Assembly (NCBI RefSeq): GCF_003852235.1
Contig: NZ_CP027732.1
Coordinates: 3,968,001-4,032,000 of the forward strand
Length of the DNA stretch: 64,000 nt
Direction of reading: 5' to 3'
Origin: Pseudomonas sp. R4-35-07
GTDB lineage: Bacteria > Pseudomonadota > Gammaproteobacteria > Pseudomonadales > Pseudomonadaceae
Shown: positions 34,820-48,630 of the stretch, one piece after another
How the letters are laid out: every line of letters begins with the position of its first letter
Numbering within the stretch: position 1 is the stretch's first letter
Position numbers and translations under genes: made by a program
The notes under the pieces: generated by a model
What the model saw: only the letters and a program-made list of their open reading frames with translations
The model's database searches: none
What the model was told of the DNA's origin: nothing

Positions 34820-37800
34820 TCACAACCCCTCCAACTCCGCCATCAAATCACTCAACCGATCGACCTTCTCGGCACTGATCTCATTCCCCGCCAACCCCTC
34901 GATATACTCGGCCAATTCCGCCACTGTGCTGCATTCGAACATCGCCCGCAGCGGCACATCGCGCTGCAGGGTTTTCTGCACCCGCGAGGCAATCTGCGTG
35001 GCCAGCAGCGAGTGCCCGCCCAGTTCGAAGAAGTTGTCCTGCACCCCTACCCGCTCGACTTTCAACACCTCGGCCCAGATCGCGGCCAGGGTAGTTTCCA
35101 GCGCGTTGCGCGGTGCCAGGTAATCCTGGCTGTGCGACTGGCCGATCTCCAGGGCCGGCAGGGCCTTGCGGTCGAGTTTGCCGTTGGCGTTGAGCGGCAG
35201 GCGCTCAAGCCACAGCCAGTGCAGCGGCACCATGTATTCCGGCAGTTCGCTGCGCAGGCGTTGCTTGATGCGATCCAGGCGTTCGCCAGGGTTCAACGCC
35301 TCATCCGCAGCCACCAGATAGCCAACCAGGTGTTTGCCATTGACGCCCTCCTGCACAGCCACCGCTGCATCACGCACTTCACGTTGTTCGTGCAGGCGCG
35401 CTTCGATTTCACCCAGCTCGATGCGGTAGCCGCGAATCTTCACCTGGTGGTCCACCCGCCCGACATACTCCAACACGCCGTCACTGCGCCGCCGTGCCAG
35501 GTCGCCGGTGCGATACAGCCGCTCGCCCGGTGCGCCGAACGGGTTCGGCACGAACACCGGTGCGGTGCGCAACGGGTCGCTGACGTAACCACGACCGACC
35601 CCAATACCGGCCACGCACAGTTCACCGACGGCGCCTTGCGGCACCAATTCCAGTGCGCCGTCCAACAGGTACAAGCGGTTGTTGTCCGTGGGCATGCCAA
35701 TCGGCAGATAGCTGCCCCGTGTCGAGGCCAGGTCGACACGGTAGAACGCCACATCGTCCGAGCATTCCGCCGGGCCGTAAGCGTTGACCAGGCCGATGTG
35801 CGGGTAGCGCAACAACCACTGGTGCGCCAGCTCCGGCGGCATCGCTTCACCGGTCGGCAGCATCCAGCGCAGGCCGTCGAGGCGGATAGCGTCCTGGGCG
35901 AGCATGCCCTGGATCAGTGACGGCACGCTTTCCAGCACAGTAATGCCCTGTGCCTGGACATGGGCCAGCAAACCCTGGGGATCATGGGCAAGGCTGTTGG
36001 GCACGATGTCTACCCGCGCGCCGAACAGCGGCGCGGCGAGGAATTGCCACACGGAAATATCGAAGCTTTGCGAAGCCGTCTGCGCGATCACATCCGTCTC
36101 GCTCAGTTGCAGGTAGGGCACCTTGCTCAACTGGTTATTGAGCATGCCGCGCTGTTCGACCATCACGCCTTTGGGCAAGCCGGTGGAACCCGAGGTGTAG
36201 ATCACATAGGCGAGGTTGTCCGGGGCGCTGTAGATGCCTGGATTCTCGCCACGGGCCGGGACTTCTTCCCACACCAGCAACTGGCAGTCGAAGCCTTCGA
36301 GCAGTTCGATGGCCTGCTCGCGGCAGGCTTCGCTGCACACCAGCAACGGCGTGCGGCTCAGCTCGATGATGCGGCTCAGGCGCGGGCTCGGCAGGCCCGG
36401 ATCCAGCGGCAAGTAGCCGGCACCGGCCTTGAAGCTGCCGATGATCATGCCCAGCAGCTCCAGATTACGCTCGGCCAGCAACGCCACCGGCTGGTCCGGG
36501 CCGACACCCGCCGCGATCAGCGCATGCCCAAGGCCGTTACTGCGCCGGTTCAACTCGTCATAGCTCCATTGTCGGTCGAGACAACTGGCGGCGATACGCT
36601 GCGGATGCTGCGCCACTTGCTCCTCGAACAGCTCGACATAACTGCGCTGCAGCGGATAGTCGTGTTCGCTCCGGTTGCAGCCGTGCACCAGGAATTCACG
36701 TTCCTGCTCGCCAATCAGCGGCAGCTCGGCCATGTCGCCATGGAAGCCCTGCACCAGTGCCAGCAGCAGGCGCTTGAACTCGCCGAGCATGCCTTGCACG
36801 GTGCTTTCATCGAAGTAGCGCTGGTCGTAGGACAGGTGCAGGCCAAGATCATCGCCGGGGTAGCACACGGCGGTCAGCGGGAAGTTGGTGTGGGTGCGAC
36901 CGGAGTCCGAGGTAGCCTTCAGGCTTTGCGCGTGGCTCAGCACGGAGGTGTCCACCGGGGCGTTTTCGAACACGAACAGGCTGTCGAACAGCGGCTGGCC
37001 CTTGGGCAGTTCGCTGAGTTCCTGAATCGTTACCAAGGGCAAATATTCGTACTCGCGCAATTGCATATTGCTGTCGAGCAGGCCGCTCAGCCAGTCGCGC
37101 ACGCTGCAACGCTGGTCGTCTGCCGGCAGTTTTACCCGCAGGGCGATGCTGTTGATAAACAGGCCGACGGTGCGTTGCATCTCGGGCATCTGCACCGGAC
37201 GCCCGGCCACGGTGACGCCGAACAGCACGTCACGCTCGCCGCTCAAGCGCCGCAGTACCAACGCCCAGGCCGCCTGGGCGAAGGTGTTGACCGTCAATTG
37301 ATGGGCCTGGGCCAGCTCGCGCAATTGCGCGCCATCACGGGCATCCAGGCGGGTGTAACAATCGCCCACCAGCATGCCGCCGCTGTGGCCGGCATGTTCG
37401 CGCAGGAAAGGCCGGTCGCTCGGGATCGGCGTGGTGCGCTCGAACCCTTGCAGGTTGCGCTGCCACCACTGGCGCGCTTCGTCCAGGTCCTGGCGTTGCA
37501 GCCAGGCGATGTAGTCGCGGTAACGCGGCGGCGTCGCCAGTTGCGCATCGCGACCGTCGCCCAGGGCCCTGTAGATTTCGAAAAAATCATTCATCAACAG
37601 CGAACGGCACCAGGCATCGATGAGGATGTGGTGGTTGCTCATCATGAACCAATAGCGCGCCTCGCCCACGCGGATCAGGCGCAGGTGGAACGGCGCCTGG
37701 TTGAGCAGATCGAAACCGGCTTCGCGTTCGGCCTTGAGCAAGGCTTGCAGACGCGGTTCGTGCTCGTGCTCGGGATCGGCGCTCCAGTCCAGGTATTCGA

Positions 37801-40800
37801 TCGGCGTGTTGCCCGGCTTGTGGATCACTTGCAGCATGTCTTCGCCGACGTTCCAGCAGAACGAGGCGCGCAAGGCTTCGTGGCGGGCGATCACCGCCTG
37901 CCAAGCCTCGGCGAAACGCTCGGGGTCCAGCGTGCTGTCGATGCGGTAGCGGTCCTGCATGTAATACAGGCCGGTGCCCGGTTCCAGCAGGGTGTGCAGC
38001 AGCAGGCCCTCTTGCATCGGGGTCAACGGGTAGACGTCTTCGATGGCGCTGGCCGGTACTGGCAAGCTGTCCAGTTGCGCCTGGGTCAGCTGGGCCAGGG
38101 GGAAGTCGGACGGCGTGAAGCCCCCGGCATCGTCTTCGAGACAATGGGCGATCAGGCTATGCAGCTCGGCCAGATACGCCTCGGCCAGTGCACGGATAGT
38201 GTATTGATCGTGGCGTTCGCGGCTGAAGGTCCAGCGCAGCACCAGTTCGCCGCCGTACACCTGGCTGTCGACACTGAGCTCGTTGGGCAGCGGTGCGTCC
38301 GGATCGTGCGCGAGCCCGGCGGATTCATCCAGCGGATGGAACAGTGCATCAGCGCCGAAGCTCTGGTCGAACTGGCCGAGGTAATTGAAGGTAATTGCGG
38401 CGCTCGGCAACGCCGCCAGGGTGCGTTTGCACAGGTCGTCCGCCAAGTAGCGCAGCACGCCGTAGCCCAGGCCTTTATGCGGTACGCCGCGCAGTTGCTC
38501 CTTGATCGCCTTGATCGAATCGCCCGGCTGCGCCTGCGGGGTCAGCCGCAGTGGATAGGCACTGGTGAACCAGCCGACGCTGCGGGTCAGGTCGATGTCA
38601 TCGAACAGGTTTTCACGGCCGTGGCCTTCCAGCTGGATCAGCGCCGAATCATGCCCGCTCCAACGGCACAGCACGCGGGCCAGGGCGGTCAGCAGCAGGT
38701 CGTTGACCTGGGTGCGGTAGGCGCTCGGCGCGTGTTGCAGCAATTGCCGGGTGCGTTCGGCATCCAGGCGCACGCTGACCGTCTCGGCGTCACGGTTGCG
38801 CCGTGCACCTTGTGGGCGAGCCACCGGCAACGCCAGCGCCGGGCCCGCCAACTGCGCTTGCCACAGGCTCAATTCTTCGCGCAGGGACTCGCTGTGGGCA
38901 TACGCCTGCAAACGCGCCGCCCACTCACGCAACGCGCTGGTCTTGGCCGGCAAGCTGACGGACCGGCCATCGCTCAGTTGGCGATAAACAGTTTGCAGGT
39001 CTTCGAGCAACACGCGCCATGACACGCCGTCCACCACCAGGTGATGAATGACGATCAGCAGGCGCTGCTGGCCTTGGGGGCCGTCCACCAGCAAGGCACG
39101 CAGCAGCGGACCGTGTTCCAGGTCGAGGCTGCGCTGGGTATCGGTGAACAGCGCGGTGCAGTCGGCCATGTCGCGCACTTGCGCCTGCATCAGTACACCG
39201 CCTTGCGGCACGGCCAAGTGTTCGGCGTGCCACTGGGCGTCGCGGCGGGTGAAGCTCAGGCGCAGCGCATCGTGATGCTCCAGCACCGCCAGCAGGGCCT
39301 GCTCCAGGCGGCGCGGGTCGAGCAGTTGCAGCGGCTTGAGCAGCAGCGCCTGGTTCCAGTGCTGGCGCGCAGGGATGTCGGTATCGAAGAACCACTGCTG
39401 GATCGGCGTAAGGCCCGAGGCTCCGGTAATCACACCTTGCTCGGCGCTGACCTGCTCGGCCCGCGTAGCGACGGCGGCCAGGCTTTGCACGGTCTGGTGC
39501 TGGAACAGGTCACGCGGGCTGAAATGAATGCCCGCCTGCCGCGCACGGCTGACCACCTGGATCGACAGGATAGAATCGCCGCCCAGCTCGAAGAAGTTAT
39601 CGTCCAGGCCGACCTGCTGCAGGTTCAACACCGCGCACCAGATTGCTGCCAGGCTGTGCTCCAGTGCGTTGCGTGGCGCCACATACTGTTGGCGATTCGC
39701 CTCGGGGTCCGGCTCGGGCAAGGCACGCCGGTCGAGCTTGCCGTTGGCGGTCAGCGGCATGCTGTCGAGCACCATCACATGGGCGGGCACCATGTAGTCC
39801 GGCAGTTGCGCCTTGAGCTGGGCCTTCACCGCGTCGCGCAACGCACCGTGCTCAGCGTCGCTGACCAGATACGCCACCAGCTGTTTGCCACTCGGCGAAT
39901 CCAGCGCCAGCACCACCGCTTCGCGCACGGCGTCATGTTCCAACAGGCGGGTTTCGATCTCGCCCAACTCAATGCGGAACCCGCGAATTTTCACCTGATG
40001 GTCGATACGCCCCAGGTACTCCACTAACCCATCGGCGCGTTGACGCACCAGGTCACCGGTGCGGTACAGACGCCCGCCATTCGTCGCGAACGGGTCGGCG
40101 ACAAAGCGCTCCGCCGTCATCCCCGGACGCTGGTGATACCCCTGGGCCAGGCCTGCTCCGCCGACATACAACTCACCGCTCGCGCCTTGCGGCACCAGGG
40201 CCAGGTCGGCGTCGAGAATGTAGGCCACGCGTGCGCCGATGACGCTACCGATCGGCACGCTGGCGGCGCCCTCTTCCAGTTGCTCCGGCGCCAGGCAGGC
40301 CAGTGGCATCACCACGGTTTCGGTCGGGCCATAGGCGTTGAAGAACAGCGCAGGCTGGAACGCGCTGCGAATGCGCTGCAGATGTTCCCCGGTCAAGGCT
40401 TCACCGCCGGTGATACACATGCGCACCGGCAGGGTCTGCTGTTGCGTGGCCAGCCACTGCGCCAGTTGGCTGCCGTAGCTAGGCGTAAACCCGAGGATGC
40501 TGATGCGGTGGGTGCGGATCAGCGCGCAGATTTCCTCGGCATCCCACTGGCCCTGGGCACGCAAAACCACCTGGGCACCGCTGAGCAACGGCACCAGCAA
40601 GCGCTCGGTGGCGGCGTCAAAATTGATCGAATAAAAGTGCAGTTCGCAGTCGTCCGGGCGCATGCCGAAACGCTCGATCACCGCCTGGCAATGCATGGCG
40701 ATTTCACCATGGCACACCACCACGCCTTTGGGCTTGCCGGTGGAACCGGAGGTGTAGATCAGGTACGCCGGGTGTTGCGCCAGGCTGATCATCGGCAGCT

Positions 40801-43800
40801 CGCTGGCCGGGTAGTTGCTCAGCAGCGGCAGGTCGTGTTCCAGGCACCAGGTCGCGACGCTCGCCGGCAACGGACCGAGGGCGTCGAACATCGGCGCATC
40901 GCTGAGCAGCAAGCCGATGCCGCTGTCTTCGATCATGTAATGCAGGCGGTCCAGCGGGTATTCCGGGTCCAGCGGCACGTAGGCGCCGCCGGCCTTGAGG
41001 ATCGCCAGCAGGCCGATGACCATTTCCAGCGAACGCGGCAGCGCCAGGCCGACGCGCACCTGCGGGCCGACGCCGCGCTCGCGCAGCATCCAGGCCAGGC
41101 GATTGGCGCGGGCGTCGAGTTCGGCGTAAGTGAGCGTCACCCCGGCAAAGGTCAGCGCCGGCGCATCGGCACGCTTGCGCGCCTGCTCACTGAACAGTGG
41201 GTGAATGCACTGGTCGAGCCGATGCTCACCGGCCTCCACCCCGAGGCTGTCCTGCACGGCGCGCTGCTCGGCGGCGCTGAGCAGGGGTAATTCGCTGAGG
41301 CGTTGCTGCGGGTTGTCGATCAGCGCTTCCAGCAGGTTGCGCCAATGCGCGGCCATGCGGGCAATGCGTGGTTCGTCGAACAAATCGGTGCTGTAGGTCA
41401 GGCAGCAGCCCAGCCGATGATCGAGGTCGGTGACTTCCAGGTTGAGGTCGAACTTGGTGGCGCGGGCATCGTTGGCCAGGTATTCGACAGTCATGCCGGC
41501 CAGTTGGCGGCTCTGCTGGAACTCCCAGCGCTGCACGTTGCACATCACCTGGAACAGCGGGTTATACGCCGCGCTGCGCGGCGGTTGCAGCGCCTCCACC
41601 AGATGGTCGAACGGCAGGTCCTGATGGGACTGGCCTTCGATCACGGTGTGACGCACCTGCTCGAACAACTGCGCGACATTCATCTGCCCATCGAGTTGGC
41701 AACGCACTACCTGGGTGTTGAGGAACGCACCGATCAGCCCTTCGCTTTCCGGACGGATCCGATTGGCCACCGGCGCGCCGATGCGCAGGTCGGTCTGGCC
41801 GCTGTAGCGGTAGAGCAACACGGCGAGGGTGGCGGTCATGGTCATGAACAGAGTCAGGCCATGCTCGGCGTTGAACGCGCGAACACGGGCGGCCAATGCG
41901 TCGCTCAGGTCGAAGCGGTACAGCTCGCCCCGGTGACTTTGCACCGCCGGGCGCGGGCGGTCGCCAGGCAGTTCCAGCAGCGGATGTTCGCTGCCCAGTT
42001 GCGCGGTCCAGTAATCCAGCTGGCGTTGGCGCTCGCCCGCTTCCAACCACTGGCGCTGCCACACGCTGTAGTCCAGGTATTGCACCGGCAGCGGCGCCAG
42101 CGGTGAGTCGCGCTCGTCGATGAAGGCTTCGTAGAGCGCACTGAGTTCACGGGCAAAGATGTCCATGGCCCAGCCTTCGGTGACGATATGGTGCAGGGTC
42201 AGCACCAGGTAATGCTCTTGTTCGCCGGCCTTGACCAGGCAGGCGCGCAGCAACGGCCCGGTTTCCAGATTGAATGGCGTATGCGCTTCCTGATCCGCCA
42301 GTTGCTGCAAACGCTGCTGACGCTCGGTTTCAGTCAGCGCCGAGACGTCCTGCCAGTCCATGCGCAGGCCGGTCTGTGGCGAGACTTTCTGACAGGCCAC
42401 GCCATCGACGCTCGGGAAGGTGGTGCGCAGGGTTTCGTGACGCATGATCAGGGCCTGCAACGCCGCCTCGAAACGCCCCACGTCCAGCACCCCGCGCAAG
42501 CGCGCCATGCCGCCGACGTTATAAGCCGGGCTGTCCGGTTCCATCTGCCAGAGGAACCACATGCGCTGCTGGGAATAGGACAGCGGCACGGGTTGGCTGC
42601 GGTCGACCTTGGCGATTGCAGTCTGTTGGTTGCGTTGGCCCGAAGCTTGGATCAGGCCCACTTGCGCGGCGAAGTCGCCCAGCTCGCTGGCGTCGAACAA
42701 GGTGCGCAACGGCAGTTCGACGTCGCAGGCCTGGCGGGTGCGGGAGACGATTTGCGTGGCCAACAGCGAGTGGCCGCCGAGGGCGAAAAAGTCGTCGCGC
42801 AGGCCAATACGGGGCAGGCCGAGCACTTCGCGCCAGATCGCGGCAATTTGCTGCTGCAGCGGCGTTTCCGGTTCGACGTGTTCGCGGGTTTGCCACACCG
42901 GTTCGGGCAGTGCGCGGCGGTCGAGTTTGCCACTGGGGCTCAGGGGCATCGCGTCCAGGCGCATCAGGTAGGCAGGCACCATGTACTCGGGCAAGTCAAC
43001 GGCCAGGGCGGCTTTCACTGCCTGTGCATCCAGTTCGGTCGGGCCGGTGTAGTACCCGATCAACTGGCCATCCCGCACCTGCACCACGGCGTGGGCGATG
43101 CCGTCCAACGCCAACAGGCGGGCTTCGATTTCCTGCGGTTCCACCCGAAAGCCGCGCAGCTTGACCTGCTGATCGAGCCGGCCGAGGTATTCAAGCACGC
43201 CATCGACACTCCAGCGCGCACGGTCACCGGTGCGATACAGGCGCGTCCCGGCTGCGCCCAGCGGGTCGGCGACAAAGCGTTCGGCGGTGAGCCCCGCACG
43301 GCCAAGGTAGCCGCGCGCCAGGCCGATGCCGCCGATGCACAGCTCACCCGGCACACCGGCCGGCAACGGGTTGAGCTGCTCGTCGAGCACCCGGCAGATC
43401 ACATTGCCCAGTGGCCGGCCTATCGGCGAGCGCTCGCCATCCTCCACGGCGCAGTGCCAATGGGTGACGTTGATCGCGGTTTCGGTCGGGCCATAACGGT
43501 TGTGCAACTGCACCGCCGGCAGGCATGCCAGGACGCGGTTGCGCAACTGCGCGGGCAAGGCTTCGCCGCCGGAGAACAGCCGGCGCAGGCTGGTGCATTC
43601 GGTAACCAAGGGTTCATCGATAAACAACTGCAACAGCGGCGGCACGAAGTGCAACGTGGTCACGCCATGTTCCTGCACCAGTTGCGCGATGCGATGAGGG
43701 TCACGGTGCTCGCCAGGGCCGGCCAGTACCAGACGGCACCCTGTGATCAGCGGCCAGAAACACTCCCACACCGACACGTCGAAACTGATCGGCGCCTTTT

Positions 43801-46800
43801 GCATCAGAACGTCGCTGGCATCCAACGTGTAGGTGGCCTGCATCCACTGCAAGCGCTCGGCCAGCGCCGCATGGGTATTGCCCACGCCCTTGGGCTGGCC
43901 GGTGGAGCCGGAGGTGTAGATCACGTAGGCGAGGTTGTCGCCGTGCAGGTGCAGGCCCGGTGGCTGGGTCGGCCAGCGGTCCAGGTGCAGGCTGTCCATG
44001 GCGATCACACACACGCCTGCGACCGTCGGCAGTTGTTCCAGCAGTGCGGTTTGGGTCAACAGCAAGTGCACGCCGCTGTCCTCGAGCATGTAGGCCAGGC
44101 GCTCGGTGGGGTAATCCGGGTCCAGCGGCACATAAGCGCCGCCGGCCTTGAGGATCGCCAGCAGGCCGATCAGCAACTGCGGCGAACGCTCGGCGGCGAT
44201 GCCCACGCAGACGTCCGGGCCGACGCCCTTGTCGCGCAGGTAATGCGCCAGCCGGTTGGCCTGGGTATGCAACTGGGCGAAGCTCAGGCTGCCCGCTTGC
44301 CAGACCAGCGCGGTAGCGTCCAAGGTGTGCTGGTTGAGCAGCTCGGGCAACCACTGCCGGGCCGGCGCGCAGGGTGCCTGGCTCCACGCCTGTTGCTCAT
44401 CCTCTGCGGTCAGTTTCAGCTCGCCCAAGGCTTGCTGCGGTTGTTCGCAGACCGCTTGCAGCAGGTGGATGTAATGCTCGGCCAGGCGCTGCACGGTTGC
44501 CGGCTCGAACAGCTCATCGGCGTAGTCGAAGGCCAGGCTCAAGCGCCCGGTGCGGTCTTCTTCGCTGTGCAGTTGCAGGTCGAACTTGGCTTCGCGGCTG
44601 TGCCACGGCAGTTCCTCGGCGAGCAGGCCCGGCAGGCGGCGCAGGGCGCTGAGGTCACGTTGCTGGTGGTTGAACATGACTTGGAACAGGCCCTGTTCCC
44701 GCGCCTGGGGGAAGGCCTCCAAGAGTTGTTCGAACGGCAGGTCCTGATGCGCCTGGGCGTCCATTGCCGCCTGGCGTGTCGCGGCCAACAGCTGGTTGAA
44801 AGGCTGGCGCCCGTCGAGCTCGGCACGCAATACCAGGGTGTTGATGAAGAACCCGACCAGCCCTTGGGTTTCCTGGCGTGAGCGATTGGCATTGGGCACG
44901 CCGATGCGGATATCGCGCTGCCCGCTGTAGCGATACAACAGCGTTTGGAACGCGGCCAGCAGCAGCATGAAGGGGGTGGATTCATGAGCCTGTGCGGTCT
45001 GGCGAATCGCGTCACTGAGCTTGGCGCTCAGGCGTACGGTATGGCGCGAGGCGCTGTTCAGACGCTGCGCCGAGCGCGGGTGGTCAGTGGCCAGGTCGAG
45101 CGTTGGGTGATCGCCCTCAAGCGTTGCCTGCCAATACGCCAACTGCCGCTGGCCTTCACCTGCGGCCAGCCATTGGCGCTGCCAACTGCCGTAGTCGGCG
45201 TATTGCAGGCTCAGTGGCGGCAGCTCCAGGGGCAGGCCCTGGGACGCGGCCGCGTAGAGACGGGAGAACTCGTCGATCAGAACAGTCAGCGACCAGCCAT
45301 CGGCGATGATGTGGTGCAGGGTGACCAGCAACTGGTGGTCTTCTTCATCCAGGCGCACCAGGGTCACCCGCAGCAGCGGGCCTTTTTCCAGGTTGAACGA
45401 AGTTCGTGCCTGGTCTTCGCGGATTTGCTGCGCGCGGGCTTCGCGCTCGGCGCCGGGCAGGTCGCTGAGGTCGATGACGTGCAGGTCGAACGCCGCACTG
45501 GACTCGATGCGCTGGAACCCTTCGCCGTCACGCTCATAGAAACGCGTGCGCAGGGCTTCGTGGCGCTGGACCAGGTGCTGGAAGCTTGAGCGCAGCGCGT
45601 CTTCATCCAACGCGCCGCGCAGGCGCAGGGCGCCAGGGATGGTGTAGGCGCTGCTGTGAGGGTCCAGCTGCCAGGTGATCCACAAGCGGTTCTGGGCCAG
45701 GGATTGCGGCAGCTCGTGCTGGCGCGACAGCGCAGCCATTGCGCCTTGTGCAACGCCGCCGGCCTGCTGCAGCTGCGCGACGCTGGCGGCGAAGCCTTGC
45801 AGGGTGGGCGCCTCGAACAGCAGGCGCAGGTTCAGCTCCAGCCCCAGGGTTTCACGCAGGCGCGCGACCACCTGGGTGGCGCTGATGGAGTTGCCGCCAA
45901 GCAGGAAAAAGTGATCGTCGGCGGCAACCGTGGCCACTTGCAGCTGCTCACACCAGATCGCCGCGATCTGCTGTTGCAGGGTCGACGCCAGCGCGACCTC
46001 ACTCGCCGGCGCTTGCACCTCGGGAAACTGCGCATAGCGGTCGAGGCTGCCATCGGCATGGCGCAGCGCACACGCCGCCCGTTGCACCTTGCCGCTGGAG
46101 GTTTTCGGCAGCGCGCCCGGGTTGAGCAGCACCACCACGCTAGGCGCCTCTTGGTAAGCCTCGGCCACCGCTTGGCGAATCGCCTTGATCAGCGCTTCGG
46201 GCGGCAGGATTTTCTGCACGCTGCGGCTGATTTCCGCAGCGATGCCGATGCCTTCCAGGCCCTGATCATTCACCGCAAAGGCCGCCACCCGGCCTTTGCG
46301 CACCACCTCGACCTCACGTTCGATGGTTTGCTCGATGTCCTGTGGATACAGGTTGTGCCCGCGCACGATCAGCAGGTCTTTCAAGCGCCCGGTGATGTAC
46401 ACCTCACCGTCACGGATAAACCCCAGGTCGCCGGTGCGCAGCCAGGTCCGGTCGGCGTGCTGGACGAAGGTGCTGGCGGTGGCTTCAGGGTTGCGCCAGT
46501 AACCCTGGGCGATGCTCGGGCCGCTCGCCCAGAGTTCGCCCACGCAATTGTCGGCTAACTCGCTCAGCGTGTGGGGATCGGCGATCAGCACGGCGTGGTC
46601 CGGCTGCTGAGTGCCGCAACTCATGACGGCCCTGCCCTGCCCCGGCGCGGCGCGGTTGGCGGCCAGCGCTTGCTCATCGACGCGCAGCGCGGGGATGCCT
46701 TGGCCACGGGTGCCGCCCGCGACGAACAGGGTCGCCTCGGCCAGGCCGTAGGAAGCAAAGAAATTGCTTGAGGTGAAACCGCAGGCGGCGAACTTGTCGG

Positions 46801-47716
46801 CAAAACGTTCCAGGGTGTCCAAGCGGATCGGCTCGGAGCCGGAATAGGCCACGCGCCACTGGCTCAGGTCCATGAGTTCCAGGGCCGACTCGCTGACCCG
46901 TTCGCTGCACAGGCGGTAGGCGAAATCCGGGCCGCCGCTGATGGTGCCGCCGTAGTCGCTGATCGCTTCCAGCCAGCGCAACGGCCGCGCCAGGAAGTAG
47001 GCCGGCGACATCAACACGCACGGCACACCGCTGAAGATCGGCTGCAGCAGGCCGCCGATCAGCCCCATGTCGTGGTAGAGCGGCAGCCAGCTGACGATGA
47101 CATCGTGTGGGTTGAGGTCGATGCCAAAGCCGCGACGGATCAGCACTTCGTTAGCCACCAGGTTGCCGTGGCTGACTTGCACGCCCTTGGGCAGCGCGGT
47201 GGAGCCGGAAGTGTATTGCAGGAAGGCAATGTCGTCGGCTTGCAACTCGGGGGCGACCCAGTGATCGGCCAGCTGTGCGTCGAGGGTGTCTACGCTCAAG
47301 ACCGGTGGTGCGTGGTCAATCTGCGCCAGGCTTTCGCCGAGGCTGGCAATGGTCAACAGCAGGCGCGGCTCAGCGTCGCTGATGATCGACAGCAAGCGCT
47401 CCTGGTGATGCCGCTTGGTGGATTCCGGCGGGTAGGCCGGTACCGCGATCACCCCGGCGTACAGGCAGCCGAAGAACGCCGCGACATAGTCCGGGCCGCT
47501 GGGGAACAACAGCACTGCGCGCTCGCCCATCGCGACATCGGCTTGCAAGGCGGCGGCGATGGTGCGGGCGCGTTGGTCCAGGTCACGGTAGCTGAGCACC
47601 ACGCTGTGCTCGGCGGACTCGGCCAGAAAGCGCAGGGCTATCTGGTCCGGCGTCTGCGCGGCACGGCGTTGGAGGGACTGGACCAGGGTGCGGGGAAGTT
47701 CGAAGGCGTCCATCAT
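34820..47716 (-). CDS. pvdL: Pyoverdine chromophore peptide synthetase PvdL
   Basis: A 4298-residue NRPS starting pyoverdine assembly. Order by sequence: acyl-CoA ligase ([13 protein letters not shown] ~170) and carrier (LGGNS ~610); C (HHIIADG ~800), A ([11 protein letters not shown] ~1267), carrier (LGGHS ~1650); C (HHIVTEG ~1845), A ([11 protein letters not shown] ~2320), carrier (LGGDS ~2715), epimerase-type domain ([11 protein letters not shown] ~2890); C (HHILIDAW ~3360), A ([11 protein letters not shown] ~3840), carrier (LGGHS ~4236). There is no thioesterase. This is the PvdL plan: fatty acyl, L-Glu, D-Tyr, L-Dab, passed to the next synthetase. The LGGDS carrier before the epimerase fits. 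The fourth C domain has HHxxxDA in place of HHxxxDG. AGGAA precedes two tandem ATGs (47716, 47713). Its 3' end is the right breakpoint gene of the A-D amplification. Confidence 0.97.
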   Translation of the reverse strand: MMDAFELPRTLVQSLQRRAAQTPDQIALRFLAESAEHSVVLSYRDLDQRARTIAAALQADVAMGERAVLLFPSGPDYVAAFFGCLYAGVIAVPAYPPESTKRHHQERLLSIISDAEPRLLLTIASLGESLAQIDHAPPVLSVDTLDAQLADHWVAPELQADDIAFLQYTSGSTALPKGVQVSHGNLVANEVLIRRGFGIDLNPHDVIVSWLPLYHDMGLIGGLLQPIFSGVPCVLMSPAYFLARPLRWLEAISDYGGTISGGPDFAYRLCSERVSESALELMDLSQWRVAYSGSEPIRLDTLERFADKFAACGFTSSNFFASYGLAEATLFVAGGTRGQGIPALRVDEQALAANRAAPGQGRAVMSCGTQQPDHAVLIADPHTLSELADNCVGELWASGPSIAQGYWRNPEATASTFVQHADRTWLRTGDLGFIRDGEVYITGRLKDLLIVRGHNLYPQDIEQTIEREVEVVRKGRVAAFAVNDQGLEGIGIAAEISRSVQKILPPEALIKAIRQAVAEAYQEAPSVVVLLNPGALPKTSSGKVQRAACALRHADGSLDRYAQFPEVQAPASEVALASTLQQQIAAIWCEQLQVATVAADDHFFLLGGNSISATQVVARLRETLGLELNLRLLFEAPTLQGFAASVAQLQQAGGVAQGAMAALSRQHELPQSLAQNRLWITWQLDPHSSAYTIPGALRLRGALDEDALRSSFQHLVQRHEALRTRFYERDGEGFQRIESSAAFDLHVIDLSDLPGAEREARAQQIREDQARTSFNLEKGPLLRVTLVRLDEEDHQLLVTLHHIIADGWSLTVLIDEFSRLYAAASQGLPLELPPLSLQYADYGSWQRQWLAAGEGQRQLAYWQATLEGDHPTLDLATDHPRSAQRLNSASRHTVRLSAKLSDAIRQTAQAHESTPFMLLLAAFQTLLYRYSGQRDIRIGVPNANRSRQETQGLVGFFINTLVLRAELDGRQPFNQLLAATRQAAMDAQAHQDLPFEQLLEAFPQAREQGLFQVMFNHQQRDLSALRRLPGLLAEELPWHSREAKFDLQLHSEEDRTGRLSLAFDYADELFEPATVQRLAEHYIHLLQAVCEQPQQALGELKLTAEDEQQAWSQAPCAPARQWLPELLNQHTLDATALVWQAGSLSFAQLHTQANRLAHYLRDKGVGPDVCVGIAAERSPQLLIGLLAILKAGGAYVPLDPDYPTERLAYMLEDSGVHLLLTQTALLEQLPTVAGVCVIAMDSLHLDRWPTQPPGLHLHGDNLAYVIYTSGSTGQPKGVGNTHAALAERLQWMQATYTLDASDVLMQKAPISFDVSVWECFWPLITGCRLVLAGPGEHRDPHRIAQLVQEHGVTTLHFVPPLLQLFIDEPLVTECTSLRRLFSGGEALPAQLRNRVLACLPAVQLHNRYGPTETAINVTHWHCAVEDGERSPIGRPLGNVICRVLDEQLNPLPAGVPGELCIGGIGLARGYLGRAGLTAERFVADPLGAAGTRLYRTGDRARWSVDGVLEYLGRLDQQVKLRGFRVEPQEIEARLLALDGIAHAVVQVRDGQLIGYYTGPTELDAQAVKAALAVDLPEYMVPAYLMRLDAMPLSPSGKLDRRALPEPVWQTREHVEPETPLQQQIAAIWREVLGLPRIGLRDDFFALGGHSLLATQIVSRTRQACDVELPLRTLFDASELGDFAAQVGLIQASGQRNQQTAIAKVDRSQPVPLSYSQQRMWFLWQMEPDSPAYNVGGMARLRGVLDVGRFEAALQALIMRHETLRTTFPSVDGVACQKVSPQTGLRMDWQDVSALTETERQQRLQQLADQEAHTPFNLETGPLLRACLVKAGEQEHYLVLTLHHIVTEGWAMDIFARELSALYEAFIDERDSPLAPLPVQYLDYSVWQRQWLEAGERQRQLDYWTAQLGSEHPLLELPGDRPRPAVQSHRGELYRFDLSDALAARVRAFNAEHGLTLFMTMTATLAVLLYRYSGQTDLRIGAPVANRIRPESEGLIGAFLNTQVVRCQLDGQMNVAQLFEQVRHTVIEGQSHQDLPFDHLVEALQPPRSAAYNPLFQVMCNVQRWEFQQSRQLAGMTVEYLANDARATKFDLNLEVTDLDHRLGCCLTYSTDLFDEPRIARMAAHWRNLLEALIDNPQQRLSELPLLSAAEQRAVQDSLGVEAGEHRLDQCIHPLFSEQARKRADAPALTFAGVTLTYAELDARANRLAWMLRERGVGPQVRVGLALPRSLEMVIGLLAILKAGGAYVPLDPEYPLDRLHYMIEDSGIGLLLSDAPMFDALGPLPASVATWCLEHDLPLLSNYPASELPMISLAQHPAYLIYTSGSTGKPKGVVVCHGEIAMHCQAVIERFGMRPDDCELHFYSINFDAATERLLVPLLSGAQVVLRAQGQWDAEEICALIRTHRISILGFTPSYGSQLAQWLATQQQTLPVRMCITGGEALTGEHLQRIRSAFQPALFFNAYGPTETVVMPLACLAPEQLEEGAASVPIGSVIGARVAYILDADLALVPQGASGELYVGGAGLAQGYHQRPGMTAERFVADPFATNGGRLYRTGDLVRQRADGLVEYLGRIDHQVKIRGFRIELGEIETRLLEHDAVREAVVLALDSPSGKQLVAYLVSDAEHGALRDAVKAQLKAQLPDYMVPAHVMVLDSMPLTANGKLDRRALPEPDPEANRQQYVAPRNALEHSLAAIWCAVLNLQQVGLDDNFFELGGDSILSIQVVSRARQAGIHFSPRDLFQHQTVQSLAAVATRAEQVSAEQGVITGASGLTPIQQWFFDTDIPARQHWNQALLLKPLQLLDPRRLEQALLAVLEHHDALRLSFTRRDAQWHAEHLAVPQGGVLMQAQVRDMADCTALFTDTQRSLDLEHGPLLRALLVDGPQGQQRLLIVIHHLVVDGVSWRVLLEDLQTVYRQLSDGRSVSLPAKTSALREWAARLQAYAHSESLREELSLWQAQLAGPALALPVARPQGARRNRDAETVSVRLDAERTRQLLQHAPSAYRTQVNDLLLTALARVLCRWSGHDSALIQLEGHGRENLFDDIDLTRSVGWFTSAYPLRLTPQAQPGDSIKAIKEQLRGVPHKGLGYGVLRYLADDLCKRTLAALPSAAITFNYLGQFDQSFGADALFHPLDESAGLAHDPDAPLPNELSVDSQVYGGELVLRWTFSRERHDQYTIRALAEAYLAELHSLIAHCLEDDAGGFTPSDFPLAQLTQAQLDSLPVPASAIEDVYPLTPMQEGLLLHTLLEPGTGLYYMQDRYRIDSTLDPERFAEAWQAVIARHEALRASFCWNVGEDMLQVIHKPGNTPIEYLDWSADPEHEHEPRLQALLKAEREAGFDLLNQAPFHLRLIRVGEARYWFMMSNHHILIDAWCRSLLMNDFFEIYRALGDGRDAQLATPPRYRDYIAWLQRQDLDEARQWWQRNLQGFERTTPIPSDRPFLREHAGHSGGMLVGDCYTRLDARDGAQLRELAQAHQLTVNTFAQAAWALVLRRLSGERDVLFGVTVAGRPVQMPEMQRTVGLFINSIALRVKLPADDQRCSVRDWLSGLLDSNMQLREYEYLPLVTIQELSELPKGQPLFDSLFVFENAPVDTSVLSHAQSLKATSDSGRTHTNFPLTAVCYPGDDLGLHLSYDQRYFDESTVQGMLGEFKRLLLALVQGFHGDMAELPLIGEQEREFLVHGCNRSEHDYPLQRSYVELFEEQVAQHPQRIAASCLDRQWSYDELNRRSNGLGHALIAAGVGPDQPVALLAERNLELLGMIIGSFKAGAGYLPLDPGLPSPRLSRIIELSRTPLLVCSEACREQAIELLEGFDCQLLVWEEVPARGENPGIYSAPDNLAYVIYTSGSTGLPKGVMVEQRGMLNNQLSKVPYLQLSETDVIAQTASQSFDISVWQFLAAPLFGARVDIVPNSLAHDPQGLLAHVQAQGITVLESVPSLIQGMLAQDAIRLDGLRWMLPTGEAMPPELAHQWLLRYPHIGLVNAYGPAECSDDVAFYRVDLASTRGSYLPIGMPTDNNRLYLLDGALELVPQGAVGELCVAGIGVGRGYVSDPLRTAPVFVPNPFGAPGERLYRTGDLARRRSDGVLEYVGRVDHQVKIRGYRIELGEIEARLHEQREVRDAAVAVQEGVNGKHLVGYLVAADEALNPGERLDRIKQRLRSELPEYMVPLHWLWLERLPLNANGKLDRKALPALEIGQSHSQDYLAPRNALETTLAAIWAEVLKVERVGVQDNFFELGGHSLLATQIASRVQKTLQRDVPLRAMFECSTVAELAEYIEGLAGNEISAEKVDRLSDLMAELEGL

Positions 47717-47767
47717 GGGGTTCCTGCCTGAAATCGGCTTACGGGAAAGTCGGGAAGTCGGTGAGAT

Positions 47768-48520
47768 TCAGCCGGCGGCCAGTTGCCGCGCCGCGCCAAG
47801 GCGCCAGCGGGCCAGGTGTTCGTCGGCATAGCGGCGCACACAGCGCAGCACGGCGCTTTCGTGCTGCACGAGGAAGAAGTGGTGACCGTCGAACATGTCG
47901 AGGGAAAAGCCGCTGGCGGCCTCGAGCTGCCAGTCGAGCAATTGGTCGGCGCGCACGCTGTCCTGCTTGCCGCCGAACACATGGATCGGCACACCCAGGG
48001 GCTCGCGCTCGCCATAGGTGAAGCTGCCGCAGAGCAGGAAATCGGCGCGCAGGATCGGCAGCATCAGCTCCATCAATTCAGGATTGGCCAACGCGGCGTC
48101 GCAGGTGCCCTGCAGTTCGCGCAAGCGGGCGATCAGCTGTGCGTCGGTCTTTTCGATGGCGTATTCGCTGACATCGCGCCGCGCCGGGCCGGCGGTGCCG
48201 GAGGCGAACAGCGCCAGCGGCGCCGGCACATTGCGCGCTTTCAATGCGTGGGCCAGTTCGAACGCCAGCAGGCCGCCGAGGCTGTGGCCGAACAACGCAT
48301 AGGGGCCATTGAGGTCGCGGCTGATTTCAGTCGCGAGCTGGGCAGCCAAGGCCTTGATATCGCGCTGTAGCGGCTCGCCCATGCGCATGCCACGCCCCGG
48401 CAATTCCAGCGGGCACACCTGCAACCAATCCGGCAGCACGCGGCGCCAACGTGCGTAGACCGAGGCGCTGGCGCCGGAATGGGGCAGGCAGAACAGGCGC
48501 AGCGGCGTTGGCGTACTCAT
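47768..48520 (-). CDS. pvdG: Pyoverdine-cluster type II thioesterase PvdG
   Basis: A 250-residue external thioesterase of the type that frees misloaded carrier domains of NRPSs. The nucleophile elbow is [12 protein letters not shown] (around residues 80-91), with oxyanion segment [15 protein letters not shown] near the start, an Asp in [12 protein letters not shown] and the catalytic His in FDGHHFFLV. It precedes pvdL by 51 bp on the same strand, the P. aeruginosa order pvdG-pvdL. Start is ATG 48520, or GTG 48523, which is better spaced from GGAG. Confidence 0.93.
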   Translation of the reverse strand: MSTPTPLRLFCLPHSGASASVYARWRRVLPDWLQVCPLELPGRGMRMGEPLQRDIKALAAQLATEISRDLNGPYALFGHSLGGLLAFELAHALKARNVPAPLALFASGTAGPARRDVSEYAIEKTDAQLIARLRELQGTCDAALANPELMELMLPILRADFLLCGSFTYGEREPLGVPIHVFGGKQDSVRADQLLDWQLEAASGFSLDMFDGHHFFLVQHESAVLRCVRRYADEHLARWRLGAARQLAAG

Positions 48521-48630
48521 CACCCGAGGACTCCAAGCTGAAACACGCTGTGTGCACGATAAAAACCCATTTCGCCCTCCTGCGGATGCTGATCCTTGGC
48601 CGTTTGTTTACAGGCCTGTCACCCAGAAGA

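Noticed and set aside
22897..34820. Transposon- or phage-borne origin of the A-D array
   Set aside because: No transposase, integrase, tRNA target or terminal repeats at the edges. The dsbG/pvdL junctions explain the array better by local tandem duplication.
35960..39022. 1020-codon open frame on + opposite pvdL
   Set aside because: It is the antisense of highly biased, high-GC pvdL coding sequence. Its translation has no domain pattern and is rich in Gln/His/Arg, typical of shadow frames.
42188..44881. 897-codon open frame on + opposite pvdL
   Set aside because: Antisense shadow of NRPS modules. The equal length to gene A is a coincidence; the proteins are not alike.
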